A stretch of 17,050 nucleotides of DNA from an uncultured Verrucomicrobiota bacterium (GTDB lineage: Bacteria; Verrucomicrobiota; Kiritimatiellia; RFP12; UBA3636), in assembly GCA_946612175.1 (NCBI GenBank), contig CAMOEO010000021.1:1-17050 (forward strand). Reading direction: 5' to 3'. Position 1 is the stretch's first letter, and every line of letters starts with the position of its first letter. Position numbers and translations under genes: made by a program. Positions 5,040 to 10,957 of this stretch are shown in pieces. Under the pieces are notes generated by a model, which was given only the letters and a program-made list of their open reading frames with translations, did no database searches and was not told the DNA's origin.

Positions 5040-7973
5040 TTATCGTGATCGTGGTCCTGAGTGCCCGGCGAGCGGGGTTGGGGCCCCGCGGAGCTCGGGC
5101 ACACCGGCTCGGCCGGCGAGCGGGGTTGGGGCCGAGTCGGAATTGCCATCCGCTTTCACTGGGAGATCTGGAGGGCGTGGTCCTGAGTGCCCGGCGAGCG
5201 GGGTTGGGGCCCCGCGGAGCTCGGGCTCATGCTGCCGTGGCGTGGGCGGCGGGCCCTCGAGGTACTCGATCTCGCACTCGGTCGCGCCGTCGGCGCGGAC
5301 CGTGCAGCCTTCGCCGAGCCACGCGCGGCGGAAGATGAAGTGCCGGCAGCCGGCGAGGTCGAAGTCCGTGTCCGTCCACGTGCCGCCCTCGAACATGACG
5401 CCGTCGGCGAGCTTCACCGAGAGCCGCCCGCCGGGCGGCGGCGCGAACTTCGCGCCCTGGTCGGCCAGGAAGACCTGGCCGGGCTTGAGCTCGATCGCGC
5501 CGTGCAGCACCACGGTCTTTTCGCCCTCGTTCACGAAGACGGCGCCGTGCTCCGCGAGCGAGGCGCGAATCTCCGCCTCGGCCTCGGGACGGCCCTCCGG
5601 CACGACCGGGTGCTCGCACCCGCGGCCGTAGGAGAGCTCCACGTCGCGCAGCGCGTCGATGACGCGCCGCTCGCGCTCATGGCGCGCCGCGGTCTCCGCG
5701 TCGGGACTGCCCTTCGCCAGTGAGACCACGCGCCGCAGCTGCTCCATCTGGGCGGGGTTGCAGTACCCGAGTTCGTGCACGAAGCCCACGTCGAAGCACA
5801 CGCTCGCGCCGAGCGGCAGCACGCGCCGGAGCCAGTCGACCCAGACGTCGTCCGTGTGCCGCACGTCGGTCCAGCCCCACATGCCGCCCAGATAGGTGAG
5901 CGAGAACCACTGACGGCCGAGCGCCTCGCGGCCGTCGCACGGCAGGCGCATCGGGTTCGTTGCCTCGCCGGCGGTGAAGTCGCAGCCGGCCCACACGTCG
6001 TGGCGGGCCTCGCCGGGGCAGCGGAATTCATGGAAGAGCGTGCCGAGCTCGCGGCCCTCCTTGCGCTCCATGCCGAGCACCCAGCGGAAGCCGTGGTCGT
6101 AGTCGACGATCCGCTTCGCGAAGGCGCAGACCGCGTCCGGGTTGCCGCGCCGCGCGGCGGCGCGGATCGCGAGCGTCTCGCGGTCGCCGGCGAAGCCCGG
6201 GCCGCCGGCGCCGTCGAACCACCAGGCGTGGACGTCGCGCCCGTAGCGCTCGCTCCATTCGCCGATCACCTCGCACCAGTTCGCGAGGCCCTCGGGCGTG
6301 TCGGTGCAGTCCGAGCGGCCGTCGAGGGAAGGGACGTACCCCATCCTCTCGCAGTCCTCCGGCGCGCGGGCCGGGGCGCGGCACGGCAGGTAGAGGCAGA
6401 ACTTGATCCCCGTGCCGCGCAGCGCCTCGATCATCTCGCGCGGGATGTCCCGCCCGTTGCAGGCCGCCGTGGCGATCCCGCGCTGCCGCCGCGTGATGCG
6501 CTCGTAGGTCGCGTTCGGCGCGATGTAGGTCCCGGCGTTCTGGCCGAGCGTGAGGAAAAAGTAGTCCACGCCCGCGGCGACGAGGTCCCTCTTCATCCGC
6601 TCCACGTCGAACTTCCGCGCCTCGCGCTGCGCGATGCCCGGCCAGTAGTGGACGAACGCGCCGACCTTGCCGGCCATCCAGTCGGTCTCCGGCGGCGGCG
6701 CGGGGCGGTGCGCGCGCCGCGCCGCGCGGTTCTCCTCGAGGTAGGCGCCCGCGAGGGCGCCCCAGAAGAACTCGGAGACGTTCGGCGTGTCGTAGTCGTA
6801 GAAGAGGAGCGTCTTCTCGATCTCCTCCTCGTAGCACGGGTCGCCCGTCGCCGCGCAGATCGCCGCGGCGCAGAGCGGGTTCGTCATCGTGTGCCGCTCG
6901 AACCACTTGCGCACGCCGAGCAGCTCCGTCCGCGGCGAGGCCGCGAACGAGACCGAGACGTCCTGGTCCGTGTGCGGATGCCACGGATAGCCCTCGCGCC
7001 AGTTGGCGTAGCGGAACTCGGCTTTCTTGTTGTCGTAGCCCGCGCGGTCGGCCATGAAGGGCGCGGTGCGCGCGGCGAAGTCGCGGAAGCCCGCGCGGTA
7101 GACCGCGCGCCATTCCGGGTCCTCCTCGAGGGCGATGAGATCCCGGAGCGCCATCGCGACGGAGACGTAGATCCAGTGTCCGGCCGTGCGCCCGGCCTTG
7201 TCCTTCTCGCAGTCGGCGAGACCCTTCGCCATCCGGTCGCGCGCGGCGACGCGCTCGGCGCGGTAGAGCTCGAGCCAATGCGCGTCGCCCGTCATTTCGT
7301 GGAGGGCGCGCAGGGTGAAGAGGAACCGCGCCACCTCGTAGTACGGAAGGACGACATCCCTGAGCCCGCCGCGGTTCTGCCCCTTGAAGATTCCGTCGCA
7401 CGGACACCACCAGCCGTTGGCCTCGAGCGCGCGGGCGACCTCGGCGCAGCGCGCGGCGATCCGCGCCTTGAGCGCGGGCTCGGCAAAGGGCGCGCGCCAG
7501 TAGCTCCAGAGGCCGATGATCCACGGCGTGGTCTGGTCGTTGGAGCCGCAGGGCCAGTGCGAGCGGCCGTCCTCGAGCACGCAGCGCGCGATGAAGCCGG
7601 GCACGTCCGAGACCTCGGAGAGCTTCAGCAGGCCCTCGGCGAGGCGCTTCGCGAGCGCGGCGTCGCCGCGCTGCACCACGGCGGGCATCCACTGTCCGGT
7701 GAACATCGCGCCGTTCTCGACCGGCGTCCACCAGCCCATCGCGTTGGGAAACGCGCGTGCCGCCTCCTCGGGGGTCGGCATCGGGCCGACATAGTCGAGC
7801 AGCAGCCCCGGGCCGTAGACGAACTCGCGCGCAAGCCGCGAGTGGGCCTGGTCCATGGCGGCGGCGAGCCGGCCCGAGCTCCGCGGGGGCGCCGATCCGC
7901 CCGAGCTCCGCGGGGCCCCCGCCCCGCTCGCCGGGCGGTCAGGACCAGATGTGGAGGATGGCTGCGATTTCAT
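5040..7973 (-). CDS. Two-domain glycoside hydrolase: alpha/alpha-toroid-like domain plus GH29 fucosidase-like domain
   Basis: The open frame has 977 residues. Residues 1-39 (MKSQPSSTSGPDRPASG...) are partly REP-coded; ATG at 7856 (MDQAHS) is an alternative start. Residues about 50-430 are Trp-rich and helical (NAMGWWTPVENGAMF, DQTTPWIIGLWSYWR), like six-hairpin glycosidases. About 430-765 resemble alpha-L-fucosidase GH29 (GKVGAFVHYWPG, VDYFFLTLGQNAG). WWFDG at 584-588 places Asp587 where the GH29 nucleophile would be. About 825-911 look like a small beta domain. Residues 916-977 are translated intergenic REPs, probably after a frameshift; an out-of-frame TGA abuts the REP at 5226. No signal peptide is visible, so the enzyme may be cytoplasmic. 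It follows the oxidoreductase gene by 89 bases, suggesting co-transcription. The substrate is uncertain. Confidence 0.8.
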   Translation of the reverse strand: MKSQPSSTSGPDRPASGAGAPRSSGGSAPPRSSGRLAAAMDQAHSRLAREFVYGPGLLLDYVGPMPTPEEAARAFPNAMGWWTPVENGAMFTGQWMPAVVQRGDAALAKRLAEGLLKLSEVSDVPGFIARCVLEDGRSHWPCGSNDQTTPWIIGLWSYWRAPFAEPALKARIAARCAEVARALEANGWWCPCDGIFKGQNRGGLRDVVLPYYEVARFLFTLRALHEMTGDAHWLELYRAERVAARDRMAKGLADCEKDKAGRTAGHWIYVSVAMALRDLIALEEDPEWRAVYRAGFRDFAARTAPFMADRAGYDNKKAEFRYANWREGYPWHPHTDQDVSVSFAASPRTELLGVRKWFERHTMTNPLCAAAICAATGDPCYEEEIEKTLLFYDYDTPNVSEFFWGALAGAYLEENRAARRAHRPAPPPETDWMAGKVGAFVHYWPGIAQREARKFDVERMKRDLVAAGVDYFFLTLGQNAGTYIAPNATYERITRRQRGIATAACNGRDIPREMIEALRGTGIKFCLYLPCRAPARAPEDCERMGYVPSLDGRSDCTDTPEGLANWCEVIGEWSERYGRDVHAWWFDGAGGPGFAGDRETLAIRAAARRGNPDAVCAFAKRIVDYDHGFRWVLGMERKEGRELGTLFHEFRCPGEARHDVWAGCDFTAGEATNPMRLPCDGREALGRQWFSLTYLGGMWGWTDVRHTDDVWVDWLRRVLPLGASVCFDVGFVHELGYCNPAQMEQLRRVVSLAKGSPDAETAARHERERRVIDALRDVELSYGRGCEHPVVPEGRPEAEAEIRASLAEHGAVFVNEGEKTVVLHGAIELKPGQVFLADQGAKFAPPPGGRLSVKLADGVMFEGGTWTDTDFDLAGCRHFIFRRAWLGEGCTVRADGATECEIEYLEGPPPTPRQHEPELRGAPTPLAGHSGPRPPDLPVKADGNSDSAPTPLAGRAGVPELRGAPTPLAGHSGPRSR
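5053..5101 (+). repeat. REP copy upstream of the propeller gene
   Basis: Consensus copy with arms TGCCCG and CGGGCA. It is read on the minus strand within the C-terminal tail of the hydrolase frame (PELRGAPTPLAGHSGP). It is the outer member of the inverted pair around the start at 5022. Confidence 0.9.
5107..5140 (+). repeat. Truncated REP copy
   Basis: It keeps GGCCGGCGAGCGGGGTTGGG but lacks the GGTCCTGA head and the CCGCGGAG segment of the far arm. It sits between two complete copies and may be a deletion or recombination remnant. Confidence 0.7.
5179..5226 (+). repeat. REP copy at the hydrolase 3' end
   Basis: Full copy whose far arm runs directly into the sequence read on the minus strand as CATGAGCCCGAG. 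TGA there abuts the REP but is out of the hydrolase frame. Confidence 0.9.
7871..7889 (-). repeat. Half-copy of a REP inside the hydrolase 5' coding end
   Basis: GGCCCGAGCTCCGCGGGGG repeats the first half of the adjacent REP at 7897. It is read in frame as the second PRSSG of the N-terminus, so the REP-coded peptide has been partly duplicated. Confidence 0.75.
7897..7946 (-). repeat. REP copy inside the hydrolase 5' coding region
   Basis: Arms CCGCCCG and CGGGCGG are perfectly complementary. The copy lies 9 codons after the ATG at 7973 and is read as SGPDRPASGAGAPRSSGG. It pairs in inverted orientation with the + copy at 8014; 67 bases including the start codon lie between. Confidence 0.9.
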
Positions 7974-8013
7974 GGGAGGAGTTGGGGTTCGTTGTCGTGC
8001 AATTGCTTTCTGT

Positions 8014-8062
8014 GGTCTTGAGTGCCCGGCGAGCGGGGTTGGGGCCCCGCGGAGCTCGGGCA
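8014..8062 (+). repeat. REP copy abutting the oxidoreductase stop codon
   Basis: The head is GGTCTTGA, with one change from consensus. The far arm ends directly against the TAG (8065-8063). It lies between the oxidoreductase and hydrolase genes and could affect read-through between them. Confidence 0.9.
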
Positions 8063-9289
8063 CTACCACGCCGCCGGGATCTTCAGCGTCTCGCCGCCCT
8101 TCATCGCGGAGAGGTGCGCGTAGACGCCGGCGAGGGTGGTGTCGAGCGCGGTCTTGAGGTCCACGCAGACCTTGTGTCCCGGCACGAGGATGCCGCGCAG
8201 GAAGTCGTCGGTGAGGTAGCTGTGCGAGCCGCCGTGGCCGCCGGCGTCCACGCCGGGCGGAAGCGGCGGCTTGGCGAGGTCCATCTCCGCGACCTCGGCG
8301 TCGAACCAGCCGCGGTAGCCGCCCTTCTCGGGCACGTAGCAGCCCTTGTTGCCGAAGATGCGGCCGATTTCGCCGCCGTAGGCCGGGACGTCCCACGCCA
8401 CGAGCATGCGCGCCGTGGAGCCGTCCTCGCAGCGCATCATGGCGAACTCGCTGCCGTAGGGGTTGGCGTAGCGGTTGTTCTCCGGCTTGTAGTGGGTCTT
8501 GAGCGACGGCACCCCGGAGCACGCGACCTCGACGAAGCGCTTGTGCGTGACGCAGGTGTAGAAGGCGTTGGAGTGGGTCGGGTAGTACTGCGGCGGGCAG
8601 CCTTCGCGCCACTTGCCGAAGCTGCCGCACATCACCGAGTCGAGGTCGTTCCCGTCCGGGTGGTAGTACTCGCCCTCGGTGTAGACGACGTCGCCGAGCA
8701 TGCCGGCCTCGTAGAGCTTGCGCATGGCGTAGCCCTCGGGACGGAACGCGGTGGTCTCGTTCATCATGTAGAGCCTCCCGCTCGCCTTCACGGCGTCCAC
8801 GAGCTTCGGCACCATCTCGAGCTGGTCCGCGCCGAAGAAGGCCGGCACGGCGCTCGCGACGTGGAGACCGTGCTCGAGGGCCATGATCGCGAGGCGCACG
8901 TGGCTCGGCGCGTCGGTCGCGATGTAGACCGCCTCGACCCGATCCTCCTCCGCGTGCTTCAGCAGCTCCTCGAACGTCGGGTAGGCCTTCTTCGCGCGGG
9001 TGCGCTCCTGCAGCGCGCGGCAAAGCGCGGGGTCGAGGTCGGAGACAGCGACCACCTCGGCGTTGGGGTGGGTCTGGTAGCCGAACTGCGAGCCGAAGGA
9101 GCAGACCCCCTCGCCCACGATGGCGACGCGCACGCGGCGTTCGGAGAACGGCTGCCAGACCGCGCTGGCGTTCGCGCCGGCGTCGGTTTCCTCGAAGCCC
9201 TGGATCCGCGCGAGCTGCGCGGGGCTCGCGCCCCGCTCCGCCGCGCTATCAGGACCATGATCGGGATGGGTTTCGGGATTCGTTTTCAT
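8063..9289 (-). CDS. Gfo/Idh/MocA-family oxidoreductase
   Basis: The protein has 408 residues. Residues 53-61 (VRVAIVGEG) start a Rossmann nucleotide-binding fold, followed by AEVVAVSDLD and VEAVYIATDAPSH as expected for the NAD(P)-binding half. The C-terminal half (about 180-400) has the family's alpha/beta shape (RKLYEAGMLGDVVYTEGEYYH). The usual E-K-P motif after the HV strand reads A-V-P at 147-149, so the usual lysine is missing. This recalls GH109-type and related PVC members rather than classical dehydrogenases. A typical role is NAD-dependent oxidation of a sugar, but the reaction cannot be set here. Residues about 10-29 are coded by a diverged REP; residues from about 30 (RIQGFEETD) seem native. 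It probably leads a short operon with the hydrolase. A promoter lies about 45 bases upstream. Confidence 0.88.
   Translation of the reverse strand: MKTNPETHPDHGPDSAAERGASPAQLARIQGFEETDAGANASAVWQPFSERRVRVAIVGEGVCSFGSQFGYQTHPNAEVVAVSDLDPALCRALQERTRAKKAYPTFEELLKHAEEDRVEAVYIATDAPSHVRLAIMALEHGLHVASAVPAFFGADQLEMVPKLVDAVKASGRLYMMNETTAFRPEGYAMRKLYEAGMLGDVVYTEGEYYHPDGNDLDSVMCGSFGKWREGCPPQYYPTHSNAFYTCVTHKRFVEVACSGVPSLKTHYKPENNRYANPYGSEFAMMRCEDGSTARMLVAWDVPAYGGEIGRIFGNKGCYVPEKGGYRGWFDAEVAEMDLAKPPLPPGVDAGGHGGSHSYLTDDFLRGILVPGHKVCVDLKTALDTTLAGVYAHLSAMKGGETLKIPAAW
9206..9256 (-). repeat. Diverged REP copy inside the oxidoreductase 5' coding region
   Basis: It keeps CGAGCTGCGCGGGG and the TCAGGACC tail. 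The arms have become GCGCG/CGCGC and the loop CTCGCG, so pairing is kept despite many substitutions. It is read in frame as HGPDSAAERGASPAQLAR. Confidence 0.75.
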
Positions 9290-9334
9290 GGTGGAGCTCT
9301 CGATGGTTGGGATGTCCTTGGGAAGACGCCGTAG

Positions 9335-9363
9335 ATTCTACCATCGCCACGCATGCGGCGCAA
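9335..9363 (-). promoter_or_regulatory. Sigma70-like promoter of the oxidoreductase gene
   Basis: TTGCGC (9363-9358) and TAGAAT (9340-9335) have a 17-base spacer. This predicts a leader of about 40 bases before the ATG at 9289. No strong Shine-Dalgarno sequence is seen. Confidence 0.65.
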
Positions 9364-9379
9364 GGGGAAATGCAGTCAT

Positions 9380-9411
9380 AATGCGCAGATTCTTTCGCCC
9401 AAAAAGCGAAT
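9380..9411 (-). promoter_or_regulatory. Conserved promoter-upstream module (copy 2)
   Basis: AATGCGCAGATT (9380-9391) is identical to the copy at 1558. It is followed by the dyad TTCGC-CCAAAAA-GCGAA and then the REP at 9412. It lies 16 bases upstream of the -35. The dyad in this copy is a perfect 5-bp inverted repeat. Confidence 0.5.
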
Positions 9412-9461
9412 GCGGCCGAGCTCCGCGGGGCCCCAACCCCGCTCGCCGGCCGCTCAGGACC
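9412..9461 (-). repeat. REP copy, outer left end of the composite unit
   Basis: Arms GCGGCCG/CGGCCGC. It is the REP of the promoter-associated module of the oxidoreductase gene. Confidence 0.9.
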
Positions 9462-9490
9462 AGTGTCTCCAGATTGACTGCACTCCCTTT

Positions 9491-9580
9491 CCGCGCTTCG
9501 CAATGCGCCGAGGTGCGCTGACCCTCCGCGCTTCGCGGAGCGCCGAGGAGCGCCGCCCCTCCGCGCTTCGTGGAGCGCCC
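9491..9580. repeat. 35-bp tandem iterons in the left block
   Basis: Units begin at 9491, 9526 and 9561 (the last partial), each starting CCGCGCTTCG and containing GCGCC about 14-19 bases in. The middle unit forms the palindrome CTCCGCG-CTT-CGCGGAG. Confidence 0.8.
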
Positions 9581-9607
9581 GGATTCATCCTGTCGATTCC
9601 TTCGCCT

Positions 9608-9656
9608 GGTCCTGAGTGCCCGGCGAGCGGGGTTGGGGCCCCGCGGAGCTCGGGCA
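9608..9656 (+). repeat. REP copy abutting the RAYT stop codon
   Basis: Consensus copy with arms TGCCCG/CGGGCA. It ends two bases before the RAYT stop codon, so it lies in the transposase 3' untranslated region. Confidence 0.9.
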
Positions 9657-9658
9657 CG

Positions 9659-10627
9659 TCAGAAATCCCACCTCGGCGCCGCCTCGCCTGCCACCCGGTG
9701 CACATAGACCGCGGCACCGCCGCTGTTGCGCGCAAGGGCGGCGAGCGCGTCGTTGATCCCGTGCCAGGCCGCGCCGCGGCCGGCGCCGGGCGCGGACACG
9801 CGCGAGAGCAGCAGATACCGGCCGGCCGCGAAGAGGCCGGGCTCGTCGCCCTTGGGGCGGTAGATCGTGGAGAGCGGGTCCTGCACGGCCCGCACGAGCG
9901 GGAACCACGCTGCGGCGAGCTCCGCGAACACGGCCTGCTCGCACGGCGAAATCCACGTGCCCGCCAGCACAAAGCCCTTTTCCGCGGCTCCGTGCAGCCG
10001 CGCGGCGACGGCGGTGAAGTCCGTTTCCTGAAGGCTCCGGGACAGGCGCACCGCGGCGAGCTTCCGCCCGGGTGCGAGCAGGGCGGTTTCGCCCACGCCG
10101 GTCCACCACTCGTCTTCGGGGAGAAGCGGCGATTCGAGCGGCTCGTGCACGCGCAGCGGCGGCGAGGCGCCGTGCATGAGCGACCACTTGAGCGGGTTGT
10201 TCGCGATGTACTGGTCGACGACGTCGATGATCTCCGCCGAGCAGAGGATGCGGTCGTGGTAGTTGCGCTGCCAGGCGATTTCGATCCCGCGCCGCCGCGC
10301 GGCGCGCTGCGAGCGGCACTTCACGTTGTAGACGAACCGGCCGAGCGCCTTGAGTGGGTCGTCGAGATTCGGGAGAATCTGCACGCGGACGTGGACGTGG
10401 TCGGGCATGACGACCGCGGTGCGCAGCACGATGCCGGGCCGGCGCGCCGATTCCCGGCGCAACTCGGCCCACACCGCCTCGCCGGCGGGAGAAAGCGCGA
10501 CCCCGGCGCCCTCCACCTGGCCCAGCAGCGGCCGCCGCGGCTCCAGCGCGAAGGTCAGGAACATCGCCGCGCCGCGCGAGTAGTCGTAGCCGTGGAAGCG
10601 CTGGTAGTGGGTGATCGGGGGCTGCAT
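9659..10627 (-). CDS. REP-associated tyrosine transposase (RAYT, Y1_Tnp/IS200-like) with C-terminal extension
   Basis: The protein has 322 residues. The N-terminal part matches the Y1 HUH family: VVMPDHVHVRVQILP with the HxH metal site at His77/His79, then AWQRNYHDRIL, where Tyr123 is the likely catalytic residue, then VVDQYIANNPLKW. These enzymes nick single-stranded DNA at REP hairpins. Typical RAYTs end soon after the NNP motif. This one continues about 135 residues, with AAEKGFVLAGTWISPCEQAVFAELA and YRPKGDEPGLFAAGRYLLLS, which recall a DprA/SLOG-like Rossmann fold. That part is inference. The start at 10627 fits the promoter just upstream. The frame stays open into the upstream REP, but that extension is not credible. 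The gene is flanked by 247-bp direct repeats, each holding an inverted REP pair. Confidence 0.9.
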   Translation of the reverse strand: MQPPITHYQRFHGYDYSRGAAMFLTFALEPRRPLLGQVEGAGVALSPAGEAVWAELRRESARRPGIVLRTAVVMPDHVHVRVQILPNLDDPLKALGRFVYNVKCRSQRAARRRGIEIAWQRNYHDRILCSAEIIDVVDQYIANNPLKWSLMHGASPPLRVHEPLESPLLPEDEWWTGVGETALLAPGRKLAAVRLSRSLQETDFTAVAARLHGAAEKGFVLAGTWISPCEQAVFAELAAAWFPLVRAVQDPLSTIYRPKGDEPGLFAAGRYLLLSRVSAPGAGRGAAWHGINDALAALARNSGGAAVYVHRVAGEAAPRWDF

Positions 10628-10635
10628 GGCGGAGG

Positions 10636-10664
10636 ATTGTACGAGGGGAGCGGGTGGCGCGCAA
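10636..10664 (-). promoter_or_regulatory. Sigma70-like promoter of the RAYT gene
   Basis: TTGCGC (10664-10659) and TACAAT (10641-10636) have a 17-base spacer. The -10 ends 8 bases before the ATG at 10627, so the transcript is probably leaderless. The -35 lies next to the right 247-bp block. Confidence 0.6.
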
Positions 10665-10673
10665 GCGGAAAGT

Positions 10674-10723
10674 GCGGCCGAGCTGCGCGGGGCCCCAACC
10701 CCGCTCGCCGGCCGCTCAGGACC
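10674..10723 (-). repeat. REP copy upstream of the RAYT gene
   Basis: Arms GCGGCCG/CGGCCGC. It has CGAGCTGCGC where most copies have CGAGCTCCGC. Confidence 0.9.
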
Positions 10724-10752
10724 AGTGTCTCCAGATTGACTGCACTCCCTTT

Positions 10753-10842
10753 CCGCGCTTCGCAATGCGCCGAGGTGCGCTGACCCTCCGCGCTTCGCGG
10801 AGCGCCGAGGAGCGCCGCCCCTCCGCGCTTCGTGGAGCGCCC
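10753..10842. repeat. 35-bp tandem iterons in the right block
   Basis: Three units collinear with those at 9491-9580 and identical to them. Confidence 0.8.
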
Positions 10843-10869
10843 GGATTCATCCTGTCGATTCCTTCGCTT

Positions 10870-10918
10870 GGTCCTGAGTGCCCGGCGAGCGGGGTCGGGG
10901 CCCCGCGGAGCTCGGGCA
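10870..10918 (+). repeat. REP copy downstream of the giant gene
   Basis: Arms TGCCCG/CGGGCA, with GGTCGGGG in place of GGTTGGGG. It lies 7 bases beyond the terminator-like hairpin at 10926. Confidence 0.9.
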
Positions 10919-10925
10919 CCCCAGC

Positions 10926-10949
10926 GCCCCGGCCCGGGCGGGCCGGGGC
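10926..10949 (-). terminator. Strong GC hairpin downstream of the giant gene
   Basis: A perfect 10-bp stem (GCCCCGGCCC with GGGCCGGGGC) closes a 4-base loop 8 bases after the TAG at 10960-10958. No T-run follows on the minus strand, so it is not a classical intrinsic terminator. It could stop transcription together with a factor or protect the mRNA 3' end. Confidence 0.5.
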
Positions 10950-10957
10950 GTGGCCTT

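Larger units (their letters stand above)
9411..9657. repeat. 247-bp direct repeat, left copy
   Basis: It contains a - REP, three 35-base iterons and a + REP. It fills the space between the RAYT stop (TGA at 9661-9659) and the promoter-upstream module of the oxidoreductase gene. No gene is supported in it. Confidence 0.92.
9411..10919. mobile_element. Composite RAYT unit: transposase gene between two 247-bp direct repeats
   Basis: The blocks at 9411-9657 and 10673-10919 are 247 bases each, collinear without gaps, with three mismatches (9423/10685, 9606/10868, 9634/10896). Both begin at the outer arm of a - REP and end at the outer arm of a + REP. The flanking bases outside the blocks differ. 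Only the RAYT gene and its promoter lie between them. The precise edges at REP arms suggest that the REP-spacer-REP block is the duplicated or moved unit. Recombination or an assembly artefact is possible but would not explain the exact boundaries. Confidence 0.75.
10673..10919. repeat. 247-bp direct repeat, right copy
   Basis: Same content as the left copy at 244 of 247 positions. It fills the space between the RAYT promoter and the terminator-like hairpin of the giant gene. No gene is supported in it. Confidence 0.92.

Noticed and set aside
7974..9023. The hydrolase frame continues upstream to 9023
   Set aside because: That part runs out of frame through the oxidoreductase gene. The ATG at 7973 gives an MK start like the neighbouring genes.
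10628..10765. N-terminal extension of the RAYT frame into the upstream REP
   Set aside because: The promoter at 10664-10636 lies inside the extension, and the 10627 start gives a normal RAYT N-terminus.
9411..10919. Retron or group II intron
   Set aside because: No reverse transcriptase motif is present. The enclosed gene has HxH and Tyr motifs of a Y1 transposase.
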